DNA of 64,000 nt from Methanolobus sp. WCC4. GTDB lineage: Archaea > Halobacteriota > Methanosarcinia > Methanosarcinales > Methanosarcinaceae. Of this stretch, positions 17,239 through 26,346 are shown piece by piece. Made by a program: the position numbers and the translations under genes. A model generated the notes under the pieces. It did no database searches and was not told where the DNA came from. It was given only the letters and a program-made list of their open reading frames with translations. Within the stretch, counting starts at the first letter, position 1, and every line of letters starts with the position of its first letter. Location: assembly GCF_038022665.1 (NCBI RefSeq), contig NZ_CP150629.1, positions 2,276,480-2,340,479 of the forward strand, in the 5' to 3' direction.

Positions 17239-17963
17239 TTGATACACTCCTCATATCCCTGTTCCTTTATCTCTGTGAGCATCTCGCGTGGGTTTCCTGA
17301 GCACATGACTGTTCCGTTACAAAGGATATATCCCCTGTCAGCTTCGATGTAGTCGAGAACCTGACCTGTATGTGTAATGACCAGCGATGATTTGCCATGT
17401 TTGCACCTGTCACCTGCACATTTACAGTCTTTCTGAAGAAGCTGGTTTATGGTTTGACCCAGTTGCTCGATGCTTACAAGGTCAACACCTGATTCAGGTT
17501 CATCAAGAAGTATGAAATCAGGGTTCTGTGCAGAAAGCTGGAGAAGTTCCGATCTCTTGATCTCTCCACCTGAGAATCCTACATTGACATCCCTTTCAAA
17601 GAACCGGACCATGTCCAGAGTATCAGCAAGTTCCTCTGTATCCTTTATGTCCTTTGAGATGACATTCAGCAGGTCATAGAGTTTGACACCACTCATATTG
17701 GGTGGTCTCTGGGTCATTATACCCATACCCATCTGCGCTCTTTCGTAGACCGACATATTGGTTATATCCTCTCCTTTGAAGATTATCTCTCCCTCTACAA
17801 CATCATAACCACTGAACCCCATCAGGGTCATCAGAAGTGCGGATTTACCCGCACCGTTCGGTCCGAAAAGAACGTTGGTGTAACCGGCTTCGACATCCAG
17901 GTCGACGCCTTTCAGTATCCTTCGGCCGCCGATCTCAACTGTTAGATTATTGATCTCCAGCAT
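17217..17963 (-). CDS. sufC: SufC-family ABC ATPase with cysteine-rich insert
   Basis: 248 residues from the ATG at 17963 with GGAGG upstream (an earlier frame opening at 18008 lacks such a site). Walker A FGPNGAGKS, signature FSGGEIKRSELLQL, Walker B FILLDEPESGVD and the H-loop ITHTGQ are all visible. It powers SufB during Fe-S cluster assembly. Two features are unlike ordinary SufC: an insert CKCAGDRCKHGKS between Walker B and the H-loop, and a C-terminal CIKC. These cysteines could hold a metal or an Fe-S cluster, or sense redox state. The stop overlaps the sufB start region, so the pair is translationally coupled. Confidence 0.95.
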   Translation of the reverse strand: MLEINNLTVEIGGRRILKGVDLDVEAGYTNVLFGPNGAGKSALLMTLMGFSGYDVVEGEIIFKGEDITNMSVYERAQMGMGIMTQRPPNMSGVKLYDLLNVISKDIKDTEELADTLDMVRFFERDVNVGFSGGEIKRSELLQLSAQNPDFILLDEPESGVDLVSIEQLGQTINQLLQKDCKCAGDRCKHGKSSLVITHTGQVLDYIEADRGYILCNGTVMCSGNPREMLTEIKEQGYEECIKCKLMKI

Positions 17964-18166
17964 AATTTGGCCTCCTTTTTTTGTGATAATAATATACCCA
18001 TATGACATCAGGTCTGTGGGAATGGTGCTTTATTATACTGGTTATCGGTTAAAAAGCTATTGAAATTTTAAAATAGAATGACAGATCACACTGGCAGCAA
18101 CATGATGAATATATAAAAAGATAGTGAGTTAGAGAGTGAACATGATCGATTAGCCTCACTTATCAC

Positions 18167-18364
18167 TCACAAACCCAGTTCTTTAGCAATTTCCTGGAAT
18201 TCCTTTCCTTTATTGGTAGTAACGTAGATATTATCTTTCTGTTCTATCAAACCCCTTTCAGATAAATATGAAAGATACCTGTTGACAACTTCAAAGTTGA
18301 GATTCGCCTGATAGACAATATGTGTTTTTTTCGCTCCCCCTAATGCAGCCCTTAAGATCTCCAC
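18167..18364 (-). CDS. Small winged-helix regulator (ArnR1/HTH_45-like)
   Basis: 65 residues from a GTG at 18364: an ILRAAL helix, then NFEVVNRYLSYLSERGLIEQ as recognition helix, and a wing with NIYVTTNKGKEF. It is a close paralogue of the protein at 27370-27639; the last ~65 residues are nearly the same. The similarity continues upstream of the GTG in frame (GC-x-x-IRRS-x-T-x-IS), yet there is no ATG, GTG or TTG there before a stop, so either a non-standard start is used or the N-terminus has decayed. This type of small winged helix is common in Methanosarcinales. It precedes artB on the same strand orientation and may act on surface genes, which is inference. Confidence 0.75.
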   Translation of the reverse strand: MEILRAALGGAKKTHIVYQANLNFEVVNRYLSYLSERGLIEQKDNIYVTTNKGKEFQEIAKELGL

Positions 18365-18533
18365 ACTTATGGCTGTCTTACTTCTTCTGATTATATTATC
18401 ACACCCCCGATATACAATAAAAAATAAAATCTATGAATATGTCCGGGATAGACATACCATCAAAGGTCATCGATCCCAAAGCAGAGCATCACATCGACCA
18501 TATCACCCCATAATTACCCGTAGTTAATTACTT

Positions 18534-19130
18534 TCATTCAATAGCTCCATTCTTGACGACATTCTCTATCCATAATAGCAGGAGCAGGATGATCAGAAAA
18601 ATAAACGTCACCTGCCACAGGTAATAATGCACATAACTAAAAAGTGAAGGATACATCAAACCCACAAAGGAAAGGAATACAAGCCTGAACATATTTATTG
18701 TCAGCATTGCAGGTATACCCAGAACTATACCAAGTGATCTTTTACGCATTGTGGTCGGATAAGCAAGCACACAGCCAGCATAGACCAATAGTTCATACAT
18801 CCCTGTACATTCATCTATGACCATTACAGAAAAGCCATTCATGTAAACTGACTGACCGGATGCAAAACTATCCACTCCGAACAATGACATCAGAACTGAA
18901 AGAGCATTTGCAGTCATCGCACTAAGGAATGTGAATCTATCCTGAAAAATTATATAGATCGCTGTGAAGAGTGCAATATACAACAAATAAGGACCTACGA
19001 ATCCAATGATATTTTCATGCCGGGCAAGAAAAGATGGTAAATAGTCCTTTAAGTGTATTGAAGGAACAGAATCCATTTCTGTTCCCTTGTGCTTCCTGGT
19101 ACCCTTTGGTTTCCTGCCTTTATTAGCCAT
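18534..19130 (-). CDS. artB: Archaeosortase, ArtB-like (VPxxxP-CTERM specific)
   Basis: 198 residues from the ATG at 19130 with GGAGG upstream. After a basic N-terminus (GRKPKGTRKHKG) there are about five or six membrane helices. The archaeosortase/exosortase catalytic triad is visible: Cys108 in DECTGMYE, Arg149 in NMFRLVFL and His168 in YVHYYLW. These enzymes cut C-terminal sorting signals and attach surface proteins to a lipid. The two genes directly upstream (19175-20719 and 20963-25255) encode exported proteins ending in VPxxxP, a membrane helix and a basic tail, the signal assigned to the ArtB class, so enzyme and substrates are side by side. The subclass is deduced from that pairing. 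Confidence 0.88.
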   Translation of the reverse strand: MANKGRKPKGTRKHKGTEMDSVPSIHLKDYLPSFLARHENIIGFVGPYLLYIALFTAIYIIFQDRFTFLSAMTANALSVLMSLFGVDSFASGQSVYMNGFSVMVIDECTGMYELLVYAGCVLAYPTTMRKRSLGIVLGIPAMLTINMFRLVFLSFVGLMYPSLFSYVHYYLWQVTFIFLIILLLLLWIENVVKNGAIE

Positions 19131-19174
19131 ATATCCTCCGGAAAATAAAGGAACTATTAAAAAAGAAGATGGAA

Positions 19175-20719
19175 TCAATCACGCTTTCTCAGTGTGATCA
19201 TTCCAAGGAAACCGAGTGCACCGATCATAGCCAGTATACCAACAGGTGTCAGTATCGGGACAACAGGCTGGCAGTAGAAATGACTTGGATCCTCATCTGT
19301 TACGACAGTACCCTGATCATCTTCACCAGTAACATCGGCAATGTTCTCATATTGAGGGATACAGTCATCAAGGGTGTCAGTGACAACATAGGTCCATACT
19401 TCCCCTACATCAAGGATGTCATCATTGTTAATGCTCTTGTCAACGATCTTATCGTCACCGATCGTACCGATCATATCATCCACAACAACGATATTGTTCA
19501 ATGGTACATCACCATTATTGGTTACGAAGTACTCCCAGGTTATGGTCTCACCAACCTCGATCTGAGGACCATTGGGGTAATCTGCATCCATTCCATTGGT
19601 GTGCTTCTCAATATCAATATCAGGTTCGCACCTTACAATATAGTGGCTTGGGTCCTCATCAGTTACCGGAATTACACCATAGAAACCTATGACATCGCCA
19701 ATATTGGCATACTGACCACATTCTGCCGTACCTTCAGCCTCATACGTCCAGGTTTCAGTAAGGTCAAGGATATCATCACCATTAGTATCACCACTCTGGT
19801 AGACTGGAACTACACCCTGATCATCTGTGACGACCACATTGCTCAGTGGCACATCTCCTTCATTTGTTACCACATATGTCCATGTGACATCAGCTCCATT
19901 CACCAGTTCAGGACCAGGTGGATTGTCAGCATTAACTCCATTTGTTGACTTCTCAATATCAATATCCGGATTTGGAACTACAATAGTTATAAGTGCCTGG
20001 TCCTCACCAGGAATATCAAGGTTTCCTCCGGCAGTTACTTCAACCTCGAATTCTTCACCGCCTGTAAGGTCGAAATAATTGCTAAGACCTGCTACCGATA
20101 TCTCATATACTGCATCTCCACTCTGACTGTTGGCAGCAACTACATCATTTTCATCGAAACCAGGGAAAGAACCTTCCAGAACGCTTACGCTCACATCATT
20201 GTTAGTAACAAGTAGAAGAACTCTCTGTGAACCCTGCCTGATAACTATACTGAACTGTTCACCAATACCAATACCTGTGATAGGTCGTGCAGTAACAGCA
20301 CCTGCGGTATCACCGTTATCTACAACGCTGGATATACTTGTATCTCCATCAAGATCACCCGGGAGACCATATACCGTAGACATACCGTAGAGTACATCGC
20401 CTACAGGATCATAACGTGCATAGAAACCCTTGAGATCATATCCGCTTTCAGCCGGACCTTCAGTGGCCATACTTTCAGAGAAACTCGTACCTGAATCCGT
20501 TAGTGGGTCCTCATCATACCAATTCCCATCCTGGAATATAACCATTTTATCTCCAAAAGGACCATTTACATCATAACCAGTACCTTCTGATTGCCCAAAA
20601 GCCCAGTTCTCGTCCCACTCATCCACTCCACGCACCCCATCCACGGTTATTGCTGCCATGGCACTGGGGACGGAGAATAGAATTACCAATATTCCGAACA
20701 TTACATGTAATCTGTTCAT
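19175..20719 (-). CDS. VPxxxP-CTERM surface protein with two DUF11-like repeats
   Basis: 514 residues from the ATG at 20719 with GGAG upstream. It opens with a signal peptide (ending SAMAA), then an N-terminal domain of about 210 residues (ITVDGVRGVDEWDENWAFGQ...) shared with the larger neighbour. Two beta-sandwich repeats of ~115 residues follow, each starting DIDIEK-TNG-ADxxPGP and carrying WxYVVTNxGDVPL and DEDPSHY, as in DUF11/DUF7507-type conserved repeats. It ends in VPILTP, a membrane helix and RKRD, an archaeosortase B sorting signal. The first gene downstream is that archaeosortase, 44 bp away. It is a short version of the ten-repeat protein upstream. A structural or adhesive surface role is inferred. 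Confidence 0.88.
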   Translation of the reverse strand: MNRLHVMFGILVILFSVPSAMAAITVDGVRGVDEWDENWAFGQSEGTGYDVNGPFGDKMVIFQDGNWYDEDPLTDSGTSFSESMATEGPAESGYDLKGFYARYDPVGDVLYGMSTVYGLPGDLDGDTSISSVVDNGDTAGAVTARPITGIGIGEQFSIVIRQGSQRVLLLVTNNDVSVSVLEGSFPGFDENDVVAANSQSGDAVYEISVAGLSNYFDLTGGEEFEVEVTAGGNLDIPGEDQALITIVVPNPDIDIEKSTNGVNADNPPGPELVNGADVTWTYVVTNEGDVPLSNVVVTDDQGVVPVYQSGDTNGDDILDLTETWTYEAEGTAECGQYANIGDVIGFYGVIPVTDEDPSHYIVRCEPDIDIEKHTNGMDADYPNGPQIEVGETITWEYFVTNNGDVPLNNIVVVDDMIGTIGDDKIVDKSINNDDILDVGEVWTYVVTDTLDDCIPQYENIADVTGEDDQGTVVTDEDPSHFYCQPVVPILTPVGILAMIGALGFLGMITLRKRD

Positions 20720-20962
20720 ATTTTCCGCTCCCATATCACTTATAAAGAGTATATTACTCAATAATGATTTAGTCAGCACAATATATATCGATGCAGCAAA
20801 CAAAGTTCAGTATTATCTTTAAGTAAAAATGTTCCTGAAAATGCATTTCAAGTTAAAACAAATATAAAAGGAATACCCTACTTCAAAAAATTTATGGAAA
20901 AAAAGTTTAATTGTTGATGCCAGGTAAAATCAGAACTTATTTTAAGAAAATAAAAGGAGGAA

Positions 20963-23900
20963 TTAATCCCTCCTTCTAAGATAGAATGACCCTACCAGTC
21001 CAAGAGATGATATGAATACCATCATTCCAACAGGACTCAACAGTGGTACTACAGGCTGGCAGTAGTAATTAGCTGCATCCTCATCTGTAACTTCATTGCC
21101 TTCAAACTCGCCTGTAACAACTGCAGTGTTCGTGTGCTGTGGAACACATTCCTGCATGCTATCACTTAGCTCGTATGTCCATACCTCACCCGGATCAAGA
21201 ATATCATCATTGTTGATGCTCTTTGAAATAATACTTGAAGGGGAGATCGTTCCCAGTTTGTCATCAACAACAACTATGTTCTCCAATGGAACATTGCCTG
21301 TGTTTTCCACAACAAAGGTCCAGATGATCCCATCACCCACAGCAAGCAGAATTCCAGGAGCCTGATCAGCATCATTTCCATTGATATATTTCTCAATATC
21401 AATGTCAGGTCCACATTCCACATTGTAATGACTTGGATCTTCATCGGTCACCGGAATGGCACCATAATGACCCACAACATCACCAATATTTTCGTACTGG
21501 CCACATTCAGCGGTTCCGTTTGCCTGATAGACCCAAACCTCACCTGGCATAAGCGTATCATCACCACTTCCCTGATCAGTGATAGTGGTTATGATACCAA
21601 GCTGGTCATCAGTGACGGTCACATTGGTAAGAGGTACATTACCTGTATTCGTGACAACATATTCCCAGATAACATCTGACTTGTAGACAAGTGTTGGTCC
21701 AGGTGCAACATCGGCATTAACGCCATTGGTTGATTTCTCAATATCAATGCGAGGTATACAGACGACATTATAGTGACTTGGGTCCTCATCAGCTACAGTG
21801 ACATCACCATAGTCACCGGTAACAGTACCGATGTTTGCATAGTCACCACATTCGGCTGTGCCGGTAGCTTCAAGGGTCCAGGTCTCACCAACTGCAAGGA
21901 TATCGTCACCATCTCCCTGATCGATGATAGTGGTAACAGTTCCAAGGATGTTGTCACTTACCTGGATATTGCTAAGATCGACGTTACCTGTGTTCTCAAT
22001 GACATAGGTCCACGTAACAGCATCACCACGATCCAGTGTAGGTCCCGGAGCACTATCTGCATCTTCACCGTTAGTGGCTTTCTCGATGTCGATGTCAGGA
22101 CATTCACCGAAGTAATGACTTGGGTCAGCGTCAGTTACAGTGACATCACCATAGTCACCGGTAACGGTACCGAGGTTGGCATACTGGCCACATTCAGCTG
22201 TACCTTCAGCCTCATAGGTCCAGGTCTCAGTAAGGTCAAGGATACCATCAGCATTGGTATCGCCACCCTGGAAGACAGCGATAACGCTCTGGTTATCAGT
22301 AACCACAATATTGCTCAAAGGAACATTACCGGTGTTGGTCACAACATAGGTCCACGTAACAGCATCACCTTCAGGGATACCGGGACCGGGACCAGTATCA
22401 GCATCTTCACCATTGGTAGCCTTCTCAATATCGATATCAGGACATTCACCGAAGTAATGACTCGGATCAACGTCAGTTACAGTTATATCACCATAGTCAC
22501 CGGTAACAGTACCGAGGTTGGCATACTGACCACATTCAGCTGTACCTTCAGCCTCATAGGTCCAGGTCTCAGTAAGATCAAGGATACCATCAGCATTGGT
22601 ATCGCCACCCTGGAAGACAGCGATAACGCCCTGATCATCAGTAACTACAACATTGCTCAGAGGAACATTACCAGTGTTGGTCACAACATAGGTCCAGATA
22701 ACAGCATCACCCTCTGGAATGCCAGGGCCGGGACCAGTATCAGCATCTTCACCGTTAGTTGCTTTCTCTATGTCGATTCCAGAACATTCACCGAAGTAAT
22801 GACTTGGGTCAGCGTCAGTTACAGTGACATCACCATAGTCACCGGTAACGGTACCGAGGTTGGCATACTGACCACATTCAGCTGTACCTTCAGCCTCATA
22901 GGTCCAGGTCTCAGTAAGATCAAGGATACCATCAGCATTGGTATCGCCACCCTGGAAGACAGCGATAACGCTCTGGTTATCAGTAACCACAACATTGCTC
23001 AAAGGAACATTACCTGTGTTTGTCACAACATAGGTCCACGTAGCAGCATCACCCTCGGGAATGCCGGGGCCGGGACCAGTATCAGCATCTTCGCCGTTAG
23101 TGGCTTTCTCAATGTCGATGTCAGGACATTCACCGAAGTAGTGACTTGGATCAGCGTCAGTTACAGTGACATCACCATAGTCACCGGTAACGGTACCGAG
23201 GTTGGCATACTGACCACATTCAGCTGTACCTTCGGCCTCATAGGTCCAGGTCTCAGTAAGATCAAGGATACCATCAGCATTGGTATCGCCACCCTGGAAG
23301 ACAGCGATAACGCTCTGGTTATCAGTAACCACAACATTGCTCAAAGGAACATTACCTGTGTTTGTCACAACATAGGTCCACGTAGCAGCATCACCCTCGG
23401 GAATGCCGGGGCCGGGACCAGTATCAGCATCTTCGCCGTTAGTGGCTTTCTCAATGTCGATGTCAGGACATTCACCGAAGTAGTGACTTGGATCAGCGTC
23501 AGTTACAGTGACATCACCATAGTCACCGGTAACGGTACCGAGGTTGGCATACTGACCACATTCAGCTGTACCTTCGGCCTCATAGGTCCAGGTCTCAGTA
23601 AGATCAAGGATACCATCAGCATTGGTATCGCCACTCTGGAAGACAGCGATAACGCTCTGGTTATCAGTAACCACAACATTGCTCAAAGGAACATTACCTG
23701 TATTGGTTACGACATAGGTCCAGATAACAGCATCACCTTCTGGGATACCGAGACCAGGACCAATATCAGCATCCTCACCATTTGTAGCTTTCTCTATGTC
23801 GATCTCAGGACATTCACCGAAGTAGTGACTTGGGTCCTCATCAGTGACTGTAATGTCACCAGAATCACCGGTAACATTACCCATGTTAGCATACTGGCCA

Positions 23901-25255
23901 CATTCAGCTGTACCTTCGGCCTCATAGGTCCAGGTCTCAGTAAGGTCAAGGATTCCATCAGCATTGGTATCACCACCCTGGAAGACAGCGATAACACCCT
24001 GGTCATCAGTAACTACAACATTGCTCAGAGGAACATTACCGGTGTTGGTCACGACATAGGTCCATGTAACAGCATCTCCCTCTGGAATGCCGGGACCAGG
24101 ACCAACATCAGCATCCTCGCCGTTAGTTGCTTTCTCGATATCGATGTCAGGACATTCACCGAAGTAGTGACTTGGATCAGTATCAAAAACAGGTATAACA
24201 TCAAAGAAGCCAACTGCTGTAGCATTGTTCTCGTACTGACCACATTCTGCAATTCCAGTTGCAATATAGATCCATGTCTCTCCGAGGTCCAGTGTCGAAT
24301 CACCATTTCCATTCGTGATTATGTCAGTAATTGGACCGAGTTTGTCATCTGTGACAGATACGTTCTCCAATGGCACATTACCGGTGTTGGTTACAACATA
24401 GGTCCAAAGTAGTTCATTACCCTGAGGTATTCCTGGACCTGGTGCTTCATCAGCATCCTCACCGTTGGTTGATTTTTCAATATCAATAACAGGGTTTGGT
24501 ATTTCAAAGAATACTGCCGCAATATCTTCGCCTACAATATCAAGGTTTCCGCCGGCACTTGAAGCCACACTGAATCCCTGACCAGGAGTCATATTGAAAT
24601 ACTGAGACAGATTCTGTACTGATATCTCATATACACAACTACTACAGTTATCAGGGCCAGCTGCATTGCTATTTGCTGCAACCACATCATTTTCATCCAG
24701 TCCTGTAAAACCTACTGTGCTAACAGTCCAGTTATTATTTGTGATCACTATCATCAGTGCTTTACCACCCTGGGATATCATGATACTCCATTGTTCCCCG
24801 GGACCGATTCCTGTAATATCTTTTCCAGTAACCGGCCCAAGTATATCACCATTTTCAGTAAGTCCAATTATGTTCCCATCACCATCAAGATCACCTGGAA
24901 GACCATATACAGTGGACATACCATACAGAGTGTCATTGATTATGTCATAATGAGCATATTGTCCTTTAATATCATATCCACTGGGATAAGGACCCTCAGT
25001 ACTTAGATTCTCATTGAAGTTGGTACCTGCATCAGCAGGAAGATCTTCATCATACCAGCTTCCATTCTGGAATACAACCATTTTATCTCCGAAAGGACCA
25101 TTTGGATCATAACTGCTACCATTTACCTGACCAAAGTTCCAGTCTTCACTCCATTCACCCGTACTTCGCTCTCCATCTACACTAATAGCTGCTGCAGTAC
25201 CCGATATCACAAGCATTGCCAGAGCTATCACAAAAATTAAATTATATTTTGTCAT
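20963..25255 (-). CDS. Giant VPxxxP-CTERM surface protein with ten DUF11-like repeats
   Basis: 1430 residues from the ATG at 25255 (GGGTGGGG upstream). Order: signal peptide; an N-terminal domain of ~220 residues, paralogous to that of the 514-aa neighbour; ten repeats each beginning xIDIEK-TNG-DAD; then VPLLSP, a membrane helix and RRRD (archaeosortase B signal). Repeats 2-7 are nearly identical to each other (114 residues each) and repeats 1 and 8-10 are more diverged. The repeat has two conserved cysteines (AECGQY and HYFGEC) that could form a disulfide, and many acidic residues that could bind Ca2+. It is likely an extended stalk on the cell surface, an adhesin or a self-recognition protein. 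The copy number of the 342-bp units is probably variable between strains. Confidence 0.9.
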   Translation of the reverse strand: MTKYNLIFVIALAMLVISGTAAAISVDGERSTGEWSEDWNFGQVNGSSYDPNGPFGDKMVVFQNGSWYDEDLPADAGTNFNENLSTEGPYPSGYDIKGQYAHYDIINDTLYGMSTVYGLPGDLDGDGNIIGLTENGDILGPVTGKDITGIGPGEQWSIMISQGGKALMIVITNNNWTVSTVGFTGLDENDVVAANSNAAGPDNCSSCVYEISVQNLSQYFNMTPGQGFSVASSAGGNLDIVGEDIAAVFFEIPNPVIDIEKSTNGEDADEAPGPGIPQGNELLWTYVVTNTGNVPLENVSVTDDKLGPITDIITNGNGDSTLDLGETWIYIATGIAECGQYENNATAVGFFDVIPVFDTDPSHYFGECPDIDIEKATNGEDADVGPGPGIPEGDAVTWTYVVTNTGNVPLSNVVVTDDQGVIAVFQGGDTNADGILDLTETWTYEAEGTAECGQYANMGNVTGDSGDITVTDEDPSHYFGECPEIDIEKATNGEDADIGPGLGIPEGDAVIWTYVVTNTGNVPLSNVVVTDNQSVIAVFQSGDTNADGILDLTETWTYEAEGTAECGQYANLGTVTGDYGDVTVTDADPSHYFGECPDIDIEKATNGEDADTGPGPGIPEGDAATWTYVVTNTGNVPLSNVVVTDNQSVIAVFQGGDTNADGILDLTETWTYEAEGTAECGQYANLGTVTGDYGDVTVTDADPSHYFGECPDIDIEKATNGEDADTGPGPGIPEGDAATWTYVVTNTGNVPLSNVVVTDNQSVIAVFQGGDTNADGILDLTETWTYEAEGTAECGQYANLGTVTGDYGDVTVTDADPSHYFGECSGIDIEKATNGEDADTGPGPGIPEGDAVIWTYVVTNTGNVPLSNVVVTDDQGVIAVFQGGDTNADGILDLTETWTYEAEGTAECGQYANLGTVTGDYGDITVTDVDPSHYFGECPDIDIEKATNGEDADTGPGPGIPEGDAVTWTYVVTNTGNVPLSNIVVTDNQSVIAVFQGGDTNADGILDLTETWTYEAEGTAECGQYANLGTVTGDYGDVTVTDADPSHYFGECPDIDIEKATNGEDADSAPGPTLDRGDAVTWTYVIENTGNVDLSNIQVSDNILGTVTTIIDQGDGDDILAVGETWTLEATGTAECGDYANIGTVTGDYGDVTVADEDPSHYNVVCIPRIDIEKSTNGVNADVAPGPTLVYKSDVIWEYVVTNTGNVPLTNVTVTDDQLGIITTITDQGSGDDTLMPGEVWVYQANGTAECGQYENIGDVVGHYGAIPVTDEDPSHYNVECGPDIDIEKYINGNDADQAPGILLAVGDGIIWTFVVENTGNVPLENIVVVDDKLGTISPSSIISKSINNDDILDPGEVWTYELSDSMQECVPQHTNTAVVTGEFEGNEVTDEDAANYYCQPVVPLLSPVGMMVFISSLGLVGSFYLRRRD
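22101..24152 (-). repeat. Six tandem 342-bp repeat units inside the giant surface gene
   Basis: The marker CATTCACCGAAGTA recurs at 22101, 22443, 22785, 23127, 23469, 23811 and 24153, a spacing of exactly 342 bp each time (114 codons). Units starting at 23127 and 23469 are almost identical at DNA level. The constant length and high identity indicate recent duplication or ongoing homogenisation by recombination. Confidence 0.97.
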
Positions 25256-25438
25256 TTGCCCCACCCTTATAAGTAAAAGATTTATTTCTATCAGGGAATA
25301 GTTTAACTAGAACCCTATTTAGCAGTGTAGCAAACAAATATCAGTAGGAATCCTCCGCAGCATACTGAAGAAGGATAGTTCCAGAACATAGAGCCGAAAG
25401 AAAAAGTTGCAAATATAAGGGATTTTTAGAAAGGCTTT

Positions 25439-26122
25439 TTAATCTTGATCCTTAACTTTAAGGTCAAGTTTTCCGGATAGTATGTCTTCAATTATTTTAA
25501 GGGACTCATCATCTATCTTTGTTCTTTTACCTTTATCCGTTCTTTCCATGTTATTATAATCAAAGATATTCTTGCATACACCATGACCTTTATCAAGAGG
25601 ATCCTGATCCTTAAGGAATATCATACAGCCTTCAAGGCCAATTTCTTTTTGGATATATTTCAATGCATAACCTACACCATAATGACATCCTACCCCAGGT
25701 AGAAAATAGTTGTAACCTTCCCTCTTTTTCATTTCAAGCCAGGGAAAGAGATTGGAATCACTATCAATTATAAATATCCGGTCTTTCGTGAAGCCTTTAG
25801 CCATTAAAAGGTCAACCAATCTACCAAGGGAACAGGGGACATTACACTTTTTACCTTCCAGTTTCAAACATTTCCTGTTTTTCCTGATCATCACATTATC
25901 AGATACAGGACAAACGTAATTGACGGAGGGTTTTGCACAATAAGGAATAAAAGAGACACAACTATCCAGCTCATCATCAACTATTCTCTGAATATCAAGA
26001 GAAGGTGTGGACAGAGCTACGGCAGAGCAAAGTAAATCCCTGTTCGCCTGGTTGAAACTCAACCTCTTTTCGATCATCCTCCTATTCAGCGAATAGGGAA
26101 CGAATGAATATAATTTTTCCAA
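25439..26122 (-). CDS. DUF116-like cysteine-rich protein (paralogue 1)
   Basis: 227 residues from a TTG at 26122; this start keeps the alignment with the paralogue at 26347-27075 (EKLYSFVPYSLNRRM versus RELIYGLIPYSIHQM). Conserved cysteines lie in YCAKP, CPVSD, CLKLEGKKCNVPCSLG, GVGCHYG, GCMIFL and GVCKN. The core from KCNVPCSLGRLVDLLMAKGF to the GC motif resembles DUF116 proteins of methanogens and bacteria, which may bind metal. It has no signal peptide, so it is cytosolic. It is the second gene of a tandem duplicate and lies in the surface-protein region. Function unknown. Confidence 0.65.
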   Translation of the reverse strand: MEKLYSFVPYSLNRRMIEKRLSFNQANRDLLCSAVALSTPSLDIQRIVDDELDSCVSFIPYCAKPSVNYVCPVSDNVMIRKNRKCLKLEGKKCNVPCSLGRLVDLLMAKGFTKDRIFIIDSDSNLFPWLEMKKREGYNYFLPGVGCHYGVGYALKYIQKEIGLEGCMIFLKDQDPLDKGHGVCKNIFDYNNMERTDKGKRTKIDDESLKIIEDILSGKLDLKVKDQD

Positions 26123-26309
26123 TACCGTTAATTTCGTTAGTTATCCCTTCCCCGAATTTGACCCTTATCAAGTATATGTCACACATCCCCATAAAACTAT
26201 AGACAAATAATGATTCTAAAATCTTGGCATTACAATAAAATAGTGCATACATCAGCTATTTTTGCTGTATAAAGGAAATATACAAATGATGAAACAAAAT
26301 AGAGAGATC

Positions 26310-26334
26310 CAATGGTATTTAGCGAATACCATTG
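26310..26334 (-). terminator. Hairpin after the second DUF116-like gene
   Basis: A perfect 10-bp inverted repeat (CAATGGTATT, loop TAGCG, AATACCATTG) lies about 12 bp beyond the stop of the 26347-27075 gene on its strand. The following sequence is only moderately T-rich, so this is either a terminator or a 3'-end protecting hairpin. Confidence 0.5.
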
Positions 26335-26346
26335 AAAATAACAGGC

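Noticed and set aside
22101-24152. Regular repeats as a CRISPR array
   Set aside because: Units are 342 bp, contiguous, without unique spacers, and in frame in a coding gene. No cas genes are in the window.
21773-24412. An 879-residue open frame on the plus strand inside the giant surface gene
   Set aside because: It is antisense to the ten-repeat VPxxxP gene and its repeats mirror that gene's 342-bp units. The minus-strand frame has a signal peptide, recognisable domains and a sorting signal, so the plus-strand frame is a by-product of repeat codon use.
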